A model generated the notes under the pieces. It had not been told where the DNA came from. It was given only the letters and a program-made list of their open reading frames with translations, and did no database searches. From contig NC_080043.1 in NCBI RefSeq assembly GCF_012489685.1, positions 30,784,743 to 30,848,742 on the forward strand: 64,000 nucleotides of DNA. The letters are read 5' to 3'. Position numbers and translations under genes: made by a program. Below are positions 10,004 through 24,300 of this stretch, piece after piece. Source of the DNA: Lotus japonicus (lineage: Eukaryota > Streptophyta > Magnoliopsida > Fabales > Fabaceae). Positions within the stretch are counted from its first letter, which is position 1. The number at the start of each line of letters is the position of its first letter.

Positions 10004-13000
10004 TTAGGGAGATGTCAGTAACCGCTTAATGCCAGTTTTCTGCTCGGATGTGAGTCTGGAGGGAAACTTGATATTGAATTTGATTCTCAAGTTTCCCCTT
10101 TTCGAAGGTTCCTTAGGAATCGGCATACCCTCTCCTTTAATAACCTCTTCATATGTTGGACTAATGATGTTGTTGACAGAGACAGTAAGATTCCTCCCAT
10201 CAAGGGTTGTGATTTGCGCCGTGTAACCGGTTAGAGCTTCTACAAGAGATATCTTCTGCGTGACAACAAGGTCATTGCCGTCCCTCTTAAAGACGCTGTG
10301 AGGCTTCTCGTCGATGATAAAAATGAGGTCCGCGGGGATAACTCCTCTTTGCTCATTTCCCTTTTCAGGAAAAGTTATTTTTGTTCCTTTCTTCCATCCC
10401 GGCTTGATCTCAATGGTTAGAATTTCCTCTACTGTGGTGGACCTCCTGTGGAATGAGGAAACATATAGTATATTAGTTCCATGGCCAGTCAATTCAGTAC
10501 TCTAATTTTAAGCTAGTTTTAAATAAATCATATGCTACGCAGATCTTATGTCAACAAAAAAATGATATAAATAAAACATAGCCTCGAAGGGTAATGCAGA
10601 CTTCGGTTTCTTATATTTGTGAAGTTACTAACTTATGAAAAGTTTTGCAACGTAACTACGTCACTTATTTTCTGCCAGATGAATTAGTTGATTACATGAA
10701 GGAACGTTTTCATTAAATGAGAACAATAAACATTCACTAGCTGACATGTATTTTCTGTTTATAACATTCTCAATCTGGACTATAAGACATGTAAATAAAC
10801 ATGCCTAACTGCTTAAGTTTCAAATGTTCACTTAGAAAATTTTATATGTGAGCGGGTATCGTATACATGCAAAATTTGGTTTCAACATGGAAAAACAAGA
10901 CATGTATACCGATCACAACTCAATGACCTCAAGAAGATGCTATGAGAACCTACAATACTTGAACTTATATTCTACCATAACGTACCTGCATCACTTAACA
11001 TACGGGGCCTATAGGAATTTCAAAAGATTCCCATCATCAACACTTAAAAGCAAAATATCTCTACCAAGAGAACAAACATAACTACCAGTCCACTCATCTC
11101 ATATAACTTACTCCCAGAATAAGACTAGCTAAATCAATGCAATATTAATCCACTTTCTTACCATTTGTAATATTAAAGTCTCACCTGAAGGCCAAATGAG
11201 ATAATAAAAATGGATATCTTTGCATGCTATACCTAAATTCTGTTCAGGGCAGTAACAAGGTAAGCCAGCAAATATTGAGCTGAGTACTTCTTAACTCAAC
11301 CAAGTTTCAATTCAATCATGAACTAAAGTGCACTTTTCACTTTCATTCATTTGGATATACGCATTCTTCCACCTTGCCTTAGTTTCATACACTATCACAG
11401 GTCTGATAAATATAAACTTCCCTGGTCATCTACAATAATAATAGAACTGACAAGCAATGATCAGGAAGCAAAAGAACATAGGAATAGGATTTGACACGTC
11501 GCTCTCGCTGTTCTTTTTCTTTTAGTTGATCATTGTTACACGCCCATGATGCTCATGGGCTGGACTCTACTTATCAATAATGATGCATCCAAAGATCATC
11601 AATGTACCTAAGGCCGCTGATCGAATAGATGACTAAGGCTTAGAATAGAAAATAGCAATTGAATCAGCTGTTGTTGGAATAGAAGTCTAAGGTCTTTTTG
11701 CCAGTTCATGACCAATGACATCTTATGACAAGTGGCTTCTTCCATCACGAAGGACTTGAACTGAATATTCATGTATGACTAAACTCCGCTTTTATTTTTT
11801 CAATGCCAATAAAAAAATCATTGATCTCAATCCCAGCTTTGCAGGCTTAAACTCAACATTTTACATCCTTATTTTAGTTGTAGATTCAGTCCCCTCAAGA
11901 TTTGGGTACATAAACAACTAGCATTAAGTAGTATTGTCACCGTATATGGTATTGTCACCATACAGCCATACAGGCAATAAGAACCTTTGGATTAGAACAA
12001 CACAAAGATGCTTTTCTCCTAACAAAACTATATGCAACTAATCTCCTGAACTTCAGCATTCATGAAACACAAATGGCATCCCCTTTGTGCGGATAAACAT
12101 AGCAAAAGTTTTGTACCAACAAGAGCAGAAAGTTACAGGACGAAGATGATCAAGCAAAAAATAAAGATAAGATAAATACACAACACTTGCATACTTAGTC
12201 ACAGTTCTGGATAATTGAACACAGAAAAACATAAATGAAAAATAATCTACTTCTATAAGAACAAAAGTCCCTACTTTTTTATTGTAAAATAAAAACAAAG
12301 GAACCAGTAGATAAAATATGGCCTAAAGTTACACATTTACACTATCTTAATAGCAACCTTGGAAATCACGCATAAAAAGTTTGTATGAAGAAGTCAACTT
12401 GTAACATGTAGTTCTTTTTCTATTCATGTCTTGGATTGGATGAAATCATAAACACAATGAAGAACACAGGTCTACAGTTACTAGGATACCTAGCAAAATA
12501 CCGCGATCATATATTTGCATTAGAATATTAGGAAAACTCTTCAAGGAAACAGCATATCACAGAGTAATGTGCTGAGCCAATTCAGAACTACCATAATAAA
12601 AAAATTGATTGCAATTGCATCAAAGATCTAAGTCTCAATCCATTTCAGAACCCCAACACTTTATTTGTGGAAAATTGATTATTCGGAGCACAAAAGACAG
12701 CAAATAAATGGTTTAATTTCAAATCTACAAAACTGATATAGGGAACTGGTCATCAAACAACAACACATTACATAAGTGAATCCATCCAATTAAAATTACT
12801 ATAAGTAAATTCACAATTTTCTTCATGAAAGTGAAAAAAGGAAAAACATGCTAAGAAGTTAAACTAGATAGCTTACCCAATGGAATCAGTAACATCCCTG
12901 GAAATCTTCATTTTTTTGGTAGTCCCTTTGTACAAATCCTCCAAGCTGCATTGCAATGTTCTCTCAATGGGAGCACTTTTTCTTAGTGCATTGCCAGAGC

Positions 13001-13671
13001 CTTCTCCAGCCCCACTCCGAAAAGAATTGAAAATGTCATCCCCAAACATGCCCCTGGGAAAGCCAGACGCACCAGCACGACCACCCATATCACCCATTCC
13101 ACCAAAGGGACTCGAGAACCCGAAGAATTCCGAAAATATATCATCAGCACTTCTCGGATTAAACCGGAACGACGCCGGCCCGCCATCACCGCCACCGGAA
13201 AATCCGCCAGCACCAGGGGGTGGCACCTGGCCATTCAACCCCTCCTCACCAAACTGATCATACACCGCTCTCTTTTGTGGATCACTCAAAACCTATTCAC
13301 AAATCAAATCACTAGGAAAACCCAACATTCCAATGATTCAAAACACAAGAAAAGCACAAAATTTAACACCCACCCAAATCTCAAATTGTACCCTAGAAAT
13401 CCAAAAAACGAATAAACTTGGCTACAAGAATCAGCATGTTTTCAAAACCCAATTGGCATTACATCAAGTAAATTAAAAGAGAGTAGTGTGGCATGAAAAA
13501 ACATACATCATAGGCCTCAGAGATTTTCTTGAAATTGGCTTCAGCTTCTTTCTTGTTGTTAGGGTTCTTATCAGGGTGCCACTTCATGGCAAGCTTGCGA
13601 TAAGCTTTCTTGAGATCATCATCTTTGGCACTTCGATCTACCTGAAGGACTTTGTAGTAGTCCACTCCCAT
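10004..13671 (-). CDS. DnaJ/HSP40 co-chaperone, type II (B-type)
   Basis: Three exons: 13671-13507, 13292-12877 and 10445-10004. All junctions are GT-AG and the phases fit, giving 340 residues. The J domain (residues 1-65) has [12 protein letters not shown] and HPD at 32-34, which stimulates HSP70 ATPase. A Gly/Phe-rich linker follows ([36 protein letters not shown]). The C-terminal substrate-binding and dimerisation domain contains [49 protein letters not shown] and LDGRNLTV. No Cys-rich zinc finger is present, hence type II. Length and layout match cytosolic plant B-type DnaJ proteins. Intron 2 is long (2431 bases) with no element recognised. The client proteins are unknown. Confidence 0.95.
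10446..12876 (-). other. Long intron 2 of the DnaJ gene
   Basis: 2431 bases of AT-rich DNA between exons 2 and 3. No transposon coding frame, terminal repeat or small RNA gene was recognised. Confidence 0.6.
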
Positions 13672-13759
13672 GGCTTTTTCCGATCAACCTGAGTTTTGTG
13701 GTGGCGCCGGAGCAATGTGTGTGAGTGATTGAGTCACCGGTGAAGATGAGAGACAAACA

Positions 13760-14620
13760 TATCTGGGCTCTAGAAAACACAAACTGTACTTTACACTAGT
13801 ACTAGGATTGAGACAGGATATCAATACTAGGCCCAACCCTATCAATTTCAACTGTCATGTCTTTTTTTTTTAAAGAAAAACATGCATTTTTTTAATAAAT
13901 AAATATTTTTTTATGAAATTTAATAAACAAATGTTAGTTATTAGTAAATTAGTATATTTTTTTTTTGAATTAGTATGTTATTAATTTTTAACTAATAAGT
14001 ATAACTCCGTTTTTTTGCTATATAAAGTTTATGATTCGTTCAAAACGAATTTAAAAATTCACTTGTTAACAAATAGGACATTATATTAATTGTGTTTTTT
14101 TTTATATGATTAATTGTATTTGTACTCATATAATATACTTGCATCTTGCATGCCAGCCGTAGTGATTAAAAATAATAGTTGTTTAAACTTTTAATGTCGA
14201 ATTTAAATCTTTGAAGACTCATTTTTAGAAGGATATTTGACTTTCATCATACCAAAGTCAAACAAGATGTTTCGATAGAGGATATGGATATGTGGTTAAA
14301 GAAAACGCATACACTGCATGCATCCTATGCTCATGTTGATTTGTTTTTTTCTAATGGAGGGGCTAGGCGCAATTATTGATAATGACTTTGTTATTGAAAC
14401 TCTTCTCGTTCAATATTTATAAATTCATACTCAAATCAATTTATAATAATATATTAAAATAGTGCTACAAATGCATGAATTGTGAAATCACTTCTAGTTT
14501 TTTTTATGTAAGTTTATTTTGATCACGTCAAACAAAATCTCTAATGCATCTCTATTAAACATATACAAACAAATAGTACTCATCTTTAGTAAATTGTACA
14601 GATGCATCATATTCATTAGT
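13760..14620. other. Intergenic spacer
   Basis: Upstream of the DnaJ ATG (about 90 bases of likely leader from 13672). Very AT-rich, with no coding or repeat signal recognised until the MITE at 14624. Confidence 0.5.
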
Positions 14621-14623
14621 AAT

Positions 14624-14847
14624 TGGGTGACCCCTAATGTGGACCACTTTTAAAGTGGTCTAATTTTAGACCACTTTTTTTAATCTGCTGTAACAGGTCA
14701 ATACATCTTTTTTTAAAGAAATTTAATATATGACAAATTTTTAATGATATTTTCTTAAAAAAAATAATGTATTGACCTGCTATACCCAGTTAAAAGTAGG
14801 CGGTGTAAAATTACACCACCTAAAAATGGTGCATATTAGGTTCTCCC
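14624..14847. mobile_element. MITE with ~95-bp imperfect inverted repeats
   Basis: The left arm (TGGGTGACCCCTAATGTGG, later GGTCAATACATC) pairs with the reverse complement of the right arm (GGGAGAACCTAATATGCACC, GGTCAATACATT). The heptamer TAGTAAT flanks it at 14617-14623 and 14848-14854. No coding capacity. The superfamily is not certain. Confidence 0.7.
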
Positions 14848-14974
14848 TAGTAATGGGCATATAGTCGTAATAGTAAATTTAGAAAGAAGAATATCTGAAA
14901 TAATAAAATAACCTGATACATGAAAGGCAAACCTCAGATGCACGTCTTAACCATAGATACATGAAAGGCAACCA

Positions 14975-15025
14975 CTAGAGATAGGGTATATATGCGACCA
15001 CTAGAGATAAGGTATATATGCATGC
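14975..15025. repeat. Two-copy short tandem repeat
   Basis: CCACTAGAGATAGGGTATAT is followed at once by CCACTAGAGATAAGGTATAT. No function is apparent. Confidence 0.7.
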
Positions 15026-15355
15026 GAATAGTCATAATAATACATCAGAACCAATTTGAAAATATGAGACTACACATCCCATTCCATTATAAATTGTTTT
15101 GTTCCACCTTCAAATTTACAAGCAAGGTTGTAGCCTAATGCACAGGTACAATTACAAAGGAAGGAGCGAAACCCTTGGCACATAACCCACCCAACCAACA
15201 ATAATGCCACTTTTTTTCATCTGAACAATCTGGCCATCTAGGGTGGCAAATTCATCAATCCTAGCTCTTCATCCCCTTGTTTGGAGATAGCTAGTAGCTG
15301 TTGGTCTCTGATATAGGATAGTTTAACTTGATTCTCGCAGTTAACTAGTCTTAGT

Positions 15356-18300
15356 TTAGCTCGCTATAGAAGATTCTTTAGATTTTTCTGTTACTGTGTC
15401 CTTATCTGAGAGGCTTGTCTCATCGGTCTGTGTTTGACTAGTTTGCGCCTGATTTGAAATCTGTGCGTCAGAAACAATTCCCAGAAGAACCAGTACAGAC
15501 CTAAAGACGAATTAAAAAACTCAAATCAATATCCCCATAAAAAAACCGAAATGTTCTAAAACAAAAAATGAAGAATAAGTGATTCATGAACCTGGGAAGG
15601 GTAGATTGTACTTCTGGCTGGGTAGCATGAGCAATTAATGGTGCTTTTAGTGCTGCAATTCTATTTAAAGCATTTTCCAATTGTGCTATAGGTAGCTGCT
15701 TGCAAGCATACACCAAGAAAACGTATTATAATAGACAAGATCTAAAATATAAAAAGCTTTCAGAAAGACCATCTAAACATAATGACATCCCTTGAGGTGA
15801 TGATTCAATGTGAGCAATATAATCATTTATGAAGGAGATAAAAAGGAATTGTCTTTTTTAATTTCAATAAACCCTCCTTCTCAAATCCTTTTTACTGCAG
15901 AAGTTAGACATCTCTTAATAGCCGAGACTCGAGCTCTTGCTTTAATAGCATAAATTCTAAAAATCTTTTAAGAATGCATATCATCAAATGCACTCCTCAC
16001 TTTCAAGCCGAAAAAATTATTCTATTCCATTGAGAGGTACAAATTCAGATTTTAGAGTAAGGTAAGGGCTACAAAGTATGGTATCATTTCATTGCATTGT
16101 ATCCGAACTGGTGCTTGTGGTATGAAATAGAATATTGACTACAATGAATGTAACAATATACATTCTCATATTTACATTGTTTCACCCTAAACACTAGAAA
16201 TTGACTGTAAGGTTTCACAGTGATGAATAAGACAGTGAAAACTTTTCGAGAACGTTAAACAATGGAGATTAGAGCTTGAAAATATGAAATAAGTTCTAGA
16301 CAAGGGAGTCAATTCAGATTAGTACCTGAAGCAAAACACCAAGTGATTGAGGTTTTGTCAACTGCACACACTTCAAGAATCCTACCCACAACTTAGGGTA
16401 TTTCCATATCTACAGAAAATCATTTAGCCATACATATGTAAGAGAACAACTACGTGAATTGCCACAGAGAAAAATGATCAAATAATCACCTGCTTTTTCA
16501 CAAGGCGAGAAAGAATCTCCATTATAAAGTCCACCTGCAACAATTCAAAGAAGTCAATAAGTTCGTACAAATATATCGAATTTAAACCAAACAGTGGTGG
16601 CTATTAAATTAACCCACTGTAGGAGGTTACAGAGATAAATTAACCCACTCTAGTTCTTCAATTCTTAGGATATTTAAGTTTTTAAGAAATAAAGCAATAA
16701 TTAATAGGTTGATCACATCTGCGTAGCTGAAGGTCCAAGCTTCTTCTTGTGGTGTTTTTATTTCCTAGTTACTTTTTTTTTACTAAATTCATCTGCTGTT
16801 TTCTACATAATATAAAAAATATGGTATGGGTGTCTAAATAATACAAAAGGGTTGTATACGCGTAAAGAGGAATTACAATCCACACATTCCCAGCAACCAT
16901 TTATATGTGTCTATGGGATTATGTTTTTTACACTTTTTAATGATTTACATAGGATAAGCTCAACACAGCCCATTAAATTAGTGTTAGGATGGATTTTTAT
17001 TGCACTTATTTAAAGTTAAAGTTGGATTAAAATCATTTTACAGTAAGCACTTCAATAAATAAGCAAGCTTTGAATGAAGCACGGACACCTCTAAAATACA
17101 GTGTCCCAGTGTCTAACACCGACAACAAAGGAGAGGGTAGACACATTCAATTGGAAAATAAGGAATTAAATCAATAAGGTAGGCCATGAAAACATAACCA
17201 GCTTAACTTATAATGAGAGTCTACTAGGCTTCAAAACTAGAGCACTGCACTTCTAAACAAACAATTACTGATTGTATTCCAGAATTTTGGTGCACAATAA
17301 ACAATTAACATGTTTCTTTGCGTGATTGGATTTGCTTGGATAAGTAAGCTGCTTACCAGTGTAGGAAAAGCACCAATAGCTTGTAAAACTGTACGCATGA
17401 ACAGTAAAGGAAGCGGAATCTGCTCGACCTGCAGGGAAGAGCATTTGGTGTTGAATCAACTAAGTTGAATACCGACTCTAAGTATATAAAATGATTCCTA
17501 CACAACACACCAGTTGATTCAAAACTTTAGCAAGAACTTCTTGAGTGAATATTTGCCGCTGCTCAAAGCAAGCATTGCATGCATCTGTTACCTGCATATA
17601 AACAGTTCAGTTATGCAAAATGAACCTTAATTCTTAAATAAGCCAGGTGTGCAAAATTAAACACAATAATAGCCCTACCCTCTTTAAGGGAATTCCATCT
17701 CTTTCAGGATCAATCCCATGAATAGCAATTAAAACTTCAGCCGGAGTAAGCACTGGACCAGATTGCGATGACCCCTGCATAAGAACTCTGCAATTAATTC
17801 CTTTACAATTTACAAGAATGCATTCACAGTTCAGAACATTTCTTTCTCATCACAAAATAGAGGAGTGTACTTCCCACAAACTTTGTTGATCATGAAACTT
17901 TAACTCCCAAATACAAGTGTTAAACTTCATGAGGGCATACAGAGCTAATCCAAAATAATGAGGTATTGTTTACTAGATTTTCATAAGATTCAAGTAATTA
18001 AAGAAATTGCATAGAGAGGAGAGAAAAATGCTGAATAGTATCCATTGATAATTTTGATTGTATAGAATACAATTATTTACCGAAGAGAGTTATAATAGCT
18101 AACTCTAACTATGTACCCCAAAAAAAACAAAAAATAGCTAACTCTAACAACTATGACAGCTAGCACTAACTGAATCATAGTAGTCAATCCCGGATCGCGG
18201 CGCATAGCGGCCGACCCCAAAAGTGGGATAGCGGATAGCGGGATGACCGCTATTTTGATTTTTCACATATAATATTATATAACTAATATATACATATAAT

Positions 18301-21300
18301 TACTAAAAGAAAGGGAAAAAAAATAGAGGAAAAGAAGAAAAAAACAGAGCAACTCAGAACAGAATAAAGGCCCAAGGGTAAACAGGGGTGGTGGTCGCCG
18401 GAGCCTGGACGGTGCTTGTCAGATTGCGCCGTGGCCATGGGTTCTGGACTTCTGGTCGAAGGTGGCTGAGGGGAAGCAAGTCGCACCGGAGAAACGCGTT
18501 GAAGAAGGTTGCAGGTTGCAGAGGAAACGCGTAAAGAAAGAAGAAACGCGTGAAGAAGACGAGTGAAACGCACCGTTTCACTTATTAAGAGCGAAATTCC
18601 AAAAGTACCCTCAAATTAACCTAATTTTACAATTTTGAGGGCAATTTGGGGATTTTCCTTGAACCCGACCCATCTTCAACCTGGAGCACCGCGATTGAAC
18701 GCGATCGAACGCGATTTGGACGCGATTTGGCCGCGATTCGCGGCGCGACAGCCGCGACGGCGTTCCGCGACGCGATCGATTCAGAATCGCGGGGAAGGGC
18801 CGCGACGCGACGCGACGGCGCGATAGCGCCGCTATTTGCCGCGATCGATAACTATGAACTGAATAACAAACACTAGTAGCAGTTTTGACTGTTGTGAATT
18901 AACTCGATCACAGCTAGAGAAATACAAAACAAATATAGGAATAACCCTGTTGTCAATCACGGAGCATCGCGGTAGCCGGAAAAACTAGGAATACAGGATG
19001 ACTGTGAAACGGTGGTCGCCGGAGGTTCATCGGGGAGACAGAGGTGCGCAAATTCTCCTTTCTCTTCGTCCAGGGTTTTTTTAATGTTGAAATTACACAA
19101 AGCATCTAAAAATACCACTTCACGTTTTAAAGTGAAGGGCAATTCGGTAAGTTCGGCTATCGCGCCGCGATCTCACGGGATATTCCGAAAAATAATGGTG
19201 AAGGGAGCCACGATGGACGCACCTTCACAATGACCGACCGCGACGCGACAACGCCATCCTTCTGCAATTAACAACCTAGGGAATAACTAAGTTCTATACT
19301 ATATACTCCAATAACCCAAAACTAATACTAGCCCAAAAGAATGGGAGCCTAGGGGGGGTCCTGGGTCATGCCTAACTTGCTTCTACTTGGGTCATGGATA
19401 AAGGGCGGATCTTGTTAGGATCCAATTGCATGGTATGGGACTTTGGTTCCACATTGGAAGTATGGAATTCTAGTGTGGTATGGTTCTCCCAAGGTCAAGC
19501 AACCAATTATCCCAAAAGCTAAAGTTATTGGGTACGGGCCACATGAATGGTTTTACATTATTTCTCTAACACGCCCCCTCACGCAAGAGCCCTTTGGGCT
19601 TGAAGCGTGGATAAATGCACAGGCCGACCTACCATGTGCTTAAGTTCAACTTTTTATTAGAAGAATTGAGGGCGGCAGGGATCGAACTCTAGAACGCTGG
19701 GTCATTGAGGCTTTGATACCATGCCAAGCAACCAATTACCCCAAAATCTAAACTATTGGGTAAAGGCCACATGAATGGTTTTATATTATTTCTCTAAGAA
19801 TTGTTATCAATTGGTATCAAAGCCTTCCACCATGTCTCACAGCTACAAATTACTGGCGCTGATGGTGACACTGACAATGCAGTCCATGCTGTAATGTAAA
19901 TCCCATACTTTCAAAAGGATGAAATATAGAAACTAGTTCAGTCTATGCTGCAGCAGGGTATTATCCACAACAGCTCTAGTTCATTCTCCAACCCGGCCAT
20001 ACTAGTAAGGAAGAAGGATAATTCATAGAGAATGTGTATTGACGGTCGGGCATTAAATAGGGTCACCGTGCAGGATAAGTACCCCATTCCTGTTGTGGAC
20101 GAGCTAATTGATGAATTATATACGGCTCGTTTCATCTCTAAACTTGATCTCAAGTTCGGGTATCACCAAATCAGGATGAAGGAGAAGAATGTTCGAAAGA
20201 TGGCTTTCCGCACACATGAGGGCACCAATTACGATTTTTTGGTCACACCCTTTGGATTAATGAATGCTCCAGCCACCTTCCAATCGGCAATCAACCAAAT
20301 ATTCAAGCCTTTATCTTCAGAAATCTATATTGGTATTCTTTGACGATATTCTAGTCTGTAGTAGAGATTGGAGTTCTCACATTAACGTCATCTTGCTTTG
20401 GTCTTACAAGTATTACAGGAGAACGAGTTTGTGGCTAATAGGAAGAAATATGGGTTCAGAAAGAAGGAAATTGAGTGTTTTGGCCATTTATTTTCCCATC
20501 AAGGAGTGGTTGTTGATCCTAGCAAGGTGAAGAGTGTGGTGTGTTGGCCCATACCCAAGAATGAGAAAGAAGTCGGGGAGGCTAGGTATTGACTATTGAG
20601 GGGTGGTTTTTAGTCTTTCACATGGGAAACAGCTGGCGTGGCCAAGTTAGTTAGACCAGTAGCACATTAGGGAGAGTGGGGTGAGGTGTGAGCGATGTGA
20701 AGGAAGTTTTCTAAATGTGGACTGAGAGTGTCTCTCAGAAGCAGCTTTTGCTCTAGTTAACTTAACTTGCTAGCTTTTGGGGTGGAGATAGACTTAGTCA
20801 AATTCAAGAGTTATTTATTACATATTTTCACTTAATTATTTATTATTGTCTTTCTATATCTTCATAAGTTACAACTTCAAAAGTCCAATACTTGACTCTA
20901 ACACTATGTATGCTTCGTGAAGTGAAATATGTCTACCAAGGTCCAACTTAGAATTAGCAACTCTGACTAATGACGGTAAAGAAATGATGCAAACCTGCAG
21001 TATGCGACCCAGTGCAACTTGGAACTTCTCAGAAGGAAGACTCACAAAGTGAGGAAATACCGGCATCACCTATTAATATGAATTGTTAAAACACGTCCAC
21101 CCAAAGAAAAAAAATGTCGTTTAAAATCACTAGAAAGCACAAAAAGAAAGGTTTACAAACAAAACAAAAAAATTAAATGACTCATTCAAAATCACAATTT
21201 TTCATGATTAAAATACAAGTTTATAAATTCTGAAAAACCAAGAGTGAAATTTACATTCGACTGAAGAAAAAAAAAATGGAGAACCTCATCTTTTGGTAGG

Positions 21301-24300
21301 AATGGTAATATCGGAATAAGGACCTCAGCATCCTGTAAAGAACCAATGAGGTATTAGGCAGAGTCTTGAGTTTCACTGTAAAAATTATAAAGGCAACATT
21401 TTAACATACCTTAAGTTTTGAATCATGTAACCTTTTCACAGTAAATATTAAATCCTTAGAAGGGATTGTACCATCTGTAAGTGTATTCAACACCTGACAT
21501 GATCAGTGTAAAAATATCAATATTGTTGTATTGTAATAAAAACTGTTTCTATTCTTCTGTTGTGTTAAATATGAGTTAATTTCAATAGCTGTTAGCTAGC
21601 TGTTCGTCAGTTGGGCTATAGTTGAGTTTGTTAGGATTCAGTTACAGCTTCTAATAGAATGTAAACGAAAACAGAAGTTTAGAATAAAGTTGCCCCTAAT
21701 GTACAATTTTTAATGTTAACTTCAAACAACCAATTATCCCAAAAGCTTAAGTTGTTGGGTAAGGGTCACATGAATGGTTTAATGTTATTATTTCTAACAC
21801 GCCTCTCACACAATAGTCTGTTTGGGCTTGAAGCGTGAACAATGCACAAGCCCACCTACCATGTGCTGATATTCAACTTTTTATTCCCGAAGAATTGGGG
21901 GCGGCAAGGATCGAACTCTAGACCGCTTGGTCTCTAATACCATGTCAAACAACCAATTATCCCAAAAGTTTAAGTTGTAGGGTAAGGGTCACATGAACGG
22001 TTTTATATTATTATTTATAACATTAACGAAACAGCAGTTTTTTGTTTCTACCAAATATCCATATATCATTACAAAAAAATGCTAAAATTTATCAGGTAAA
22101 ACAGTAAACCTGCATTAGGAGATTCTCGCTTCCATTTGGGGGATCTGAAATAATTTCAAGGAGATCTGAAGATGAACCCATAGTGCGCACTAATATAGGA
22201 ATTTGACGATGAACAGCCTGCACAAATCACAGAAGTAAACCTCGTGATTAAAAATAAGTTGACAATATTCACTAGAATCCTGTATTCTAAAATCTGAAAC
22301 CTGCTTCACAGCCTTTGGTATGCTTCTATAGATGACAAATATTTGGCGAAAGAGAGAGTGTTTCTGTCACAACAAAGCATCAAATGTTACTTTTAATTGA
22401 ACAACTAAAAGTTACAGAACATGAGAAATATAGAAGGATCTATAGCAGGAAATAATACAATACCTTTGTGCACAAAGCAAAATACAATGACATGCATCTC
22501 TGAGACTCAGAAACTGAATCAGGCACAGCATTGTCAGATGTGCACGGTTGGTGATTATCTGAGGAGACATCCTTACTGCTGCCACTCAAAGATGATGGTT
22601 CTTCTGGAAGCTTTTCAACATCAGGCCCCTGAAAAGGAAAAGGGGAAGAAGAAACTATTATATCAATCTCAATAACAAAAAATGGCACAAACTTGCTGTC
22701 ATTAGGACTCTAATCAGAAGAAAGTAAATTCATAGATACGTGTATACATTTTGTGAAACAGCAATAGACCCTTCAGCTTCAGTAGCTTCAGATGCATCAC
22801 CACTCATCACTCTGAATAGCATTTCCTTCGCAAAATCTTCTATTTTCTGGGAAATGAATGGTAAAGGATAAAGTTTATTTGCCACCTGCAAGAAGTGCTC
22901 AAATTGTTAGACAGATGCAGTTCTGCAGTCAACCAAATGCTTCAACAGCAAGTTATGCTTTAAGTACCAGACGTATTGCCTTCATACGCACTTCTTCCAA
23001 GTGATGCACTGCACTCTTTCAATGAAAAAGCAAAAAAACGAAATTAAAGATATAGGACGTGAGACAGAATTTTCAATACTAGGCGACGCAAGGTTAAAAA
23101 ATATTTCAAGAACAGAGGAAAAATATCATTCAGTATCCTTTTAGAAGTAGTTAAACATATGAGGAAAGAAAGCAATGAGAACAGAGGGTTTCAGATAATA
23201 AAGTAAACAAAGTACCATTAAAGATTCATAGTATTAAAAGTATGAGGAAAAACCTGTAAAGCAATTTTTAAACAAGTATCTCGAATGGGAGGTCTGAGAA
23301 GAATCAAACTCCATACAGCACTAAGACCTTGAGTAACTCTATCCGCATTGAATGAAAGTGATTCCTTTTCAACTTTATCCCCATTTCCAGGAGAACACAT
23401 GTTTTCTAAAATTTTTAAAACTGATTTTGGTAAATAAGGAGATTCACCAAGCAGTTTACTTAATGATTTGTCTGAAGGTGGAAAGGAATCTCTAAGCGCT
23501 TCGGCCTGCATTTGAAGTGAAGCAAAAGCTCAACTCTTGCCTAGCAAAAGAACAAACGAGAAAGAGAATAACAGGAAAAAGTAATACAGACCACTGTTAA
23601 GAGGAATCTTTCATATACAGAAGCTGCAGTCGTGGAAGAAAAGAAGTCAGTCTCCTCTTCAGCCTCGCCAAATAACCTGTAGAGGACACGTAATGTCAAC
23701 TCGTGTCCCTGAGACATTAGGTAATTATTGTCAGCATGTACAGATTATTAATAAATGCAGTCAGCACTTAATAGCTGCTAACTTCATATTTATTTGAATC
23801 AACCAGGAGCATCCATAATATCAATACTATAACAGAATCCAAACAACACAAGTTGACTGAATTTATTAGTTAACTCATTCAGAATACATGATTATTGATT
23901 AGTCATTAAACGGAAGTGTCCATTATAATCATAATACATTGCACACAAAACCAATACAGTTAAGCAGGATTTTTGAGCATTACATTTTCAATCACAGCAC
24001 GGCGTAAATTTTCTTTTTTGACAAAACTTGTATTAAGAAATGAACCTATCTGAATAACAAATACTATTACAATATAAAATGCCAGCCCTCCAAGTGCAGA
24101 GTAGCAGATTGCTAACAATGAACCTAATATTTTCAAAAACTGGTTCGTGCTTGGTTCTTAAGAAATATACATACTGTTTCCATATTTAGAAAGGAAAAAC
24201 AAAATCGTAGGTAGTTTAGGATGGTCTCTTATACTAATAAATTAAGCTGATGAAACATTAGAGAAAAGAAGAAAGTAAGCTCAGTGTCGTAGAGATGATA

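Larger units (their letters stand above)
17775..20994 (-). other. Transposon-filled intron 20 of symplekin
   Basis: This 3220-base intron holds two hAT-type elements, one TRIM copy and a gypsy reverse-transcriptase fragment, listed separately. Splicing across it still gives a continuous frame (exon 20 LGRILQ to exon 21 [10 protein letters not shown]). Confidence 0.8.

Noticed and set aside
18635..18876. Arg-rich frames near 18.7 kb
   Set aside because: They come from the CG-rich end of the hAT element; no protein family and no gene context.
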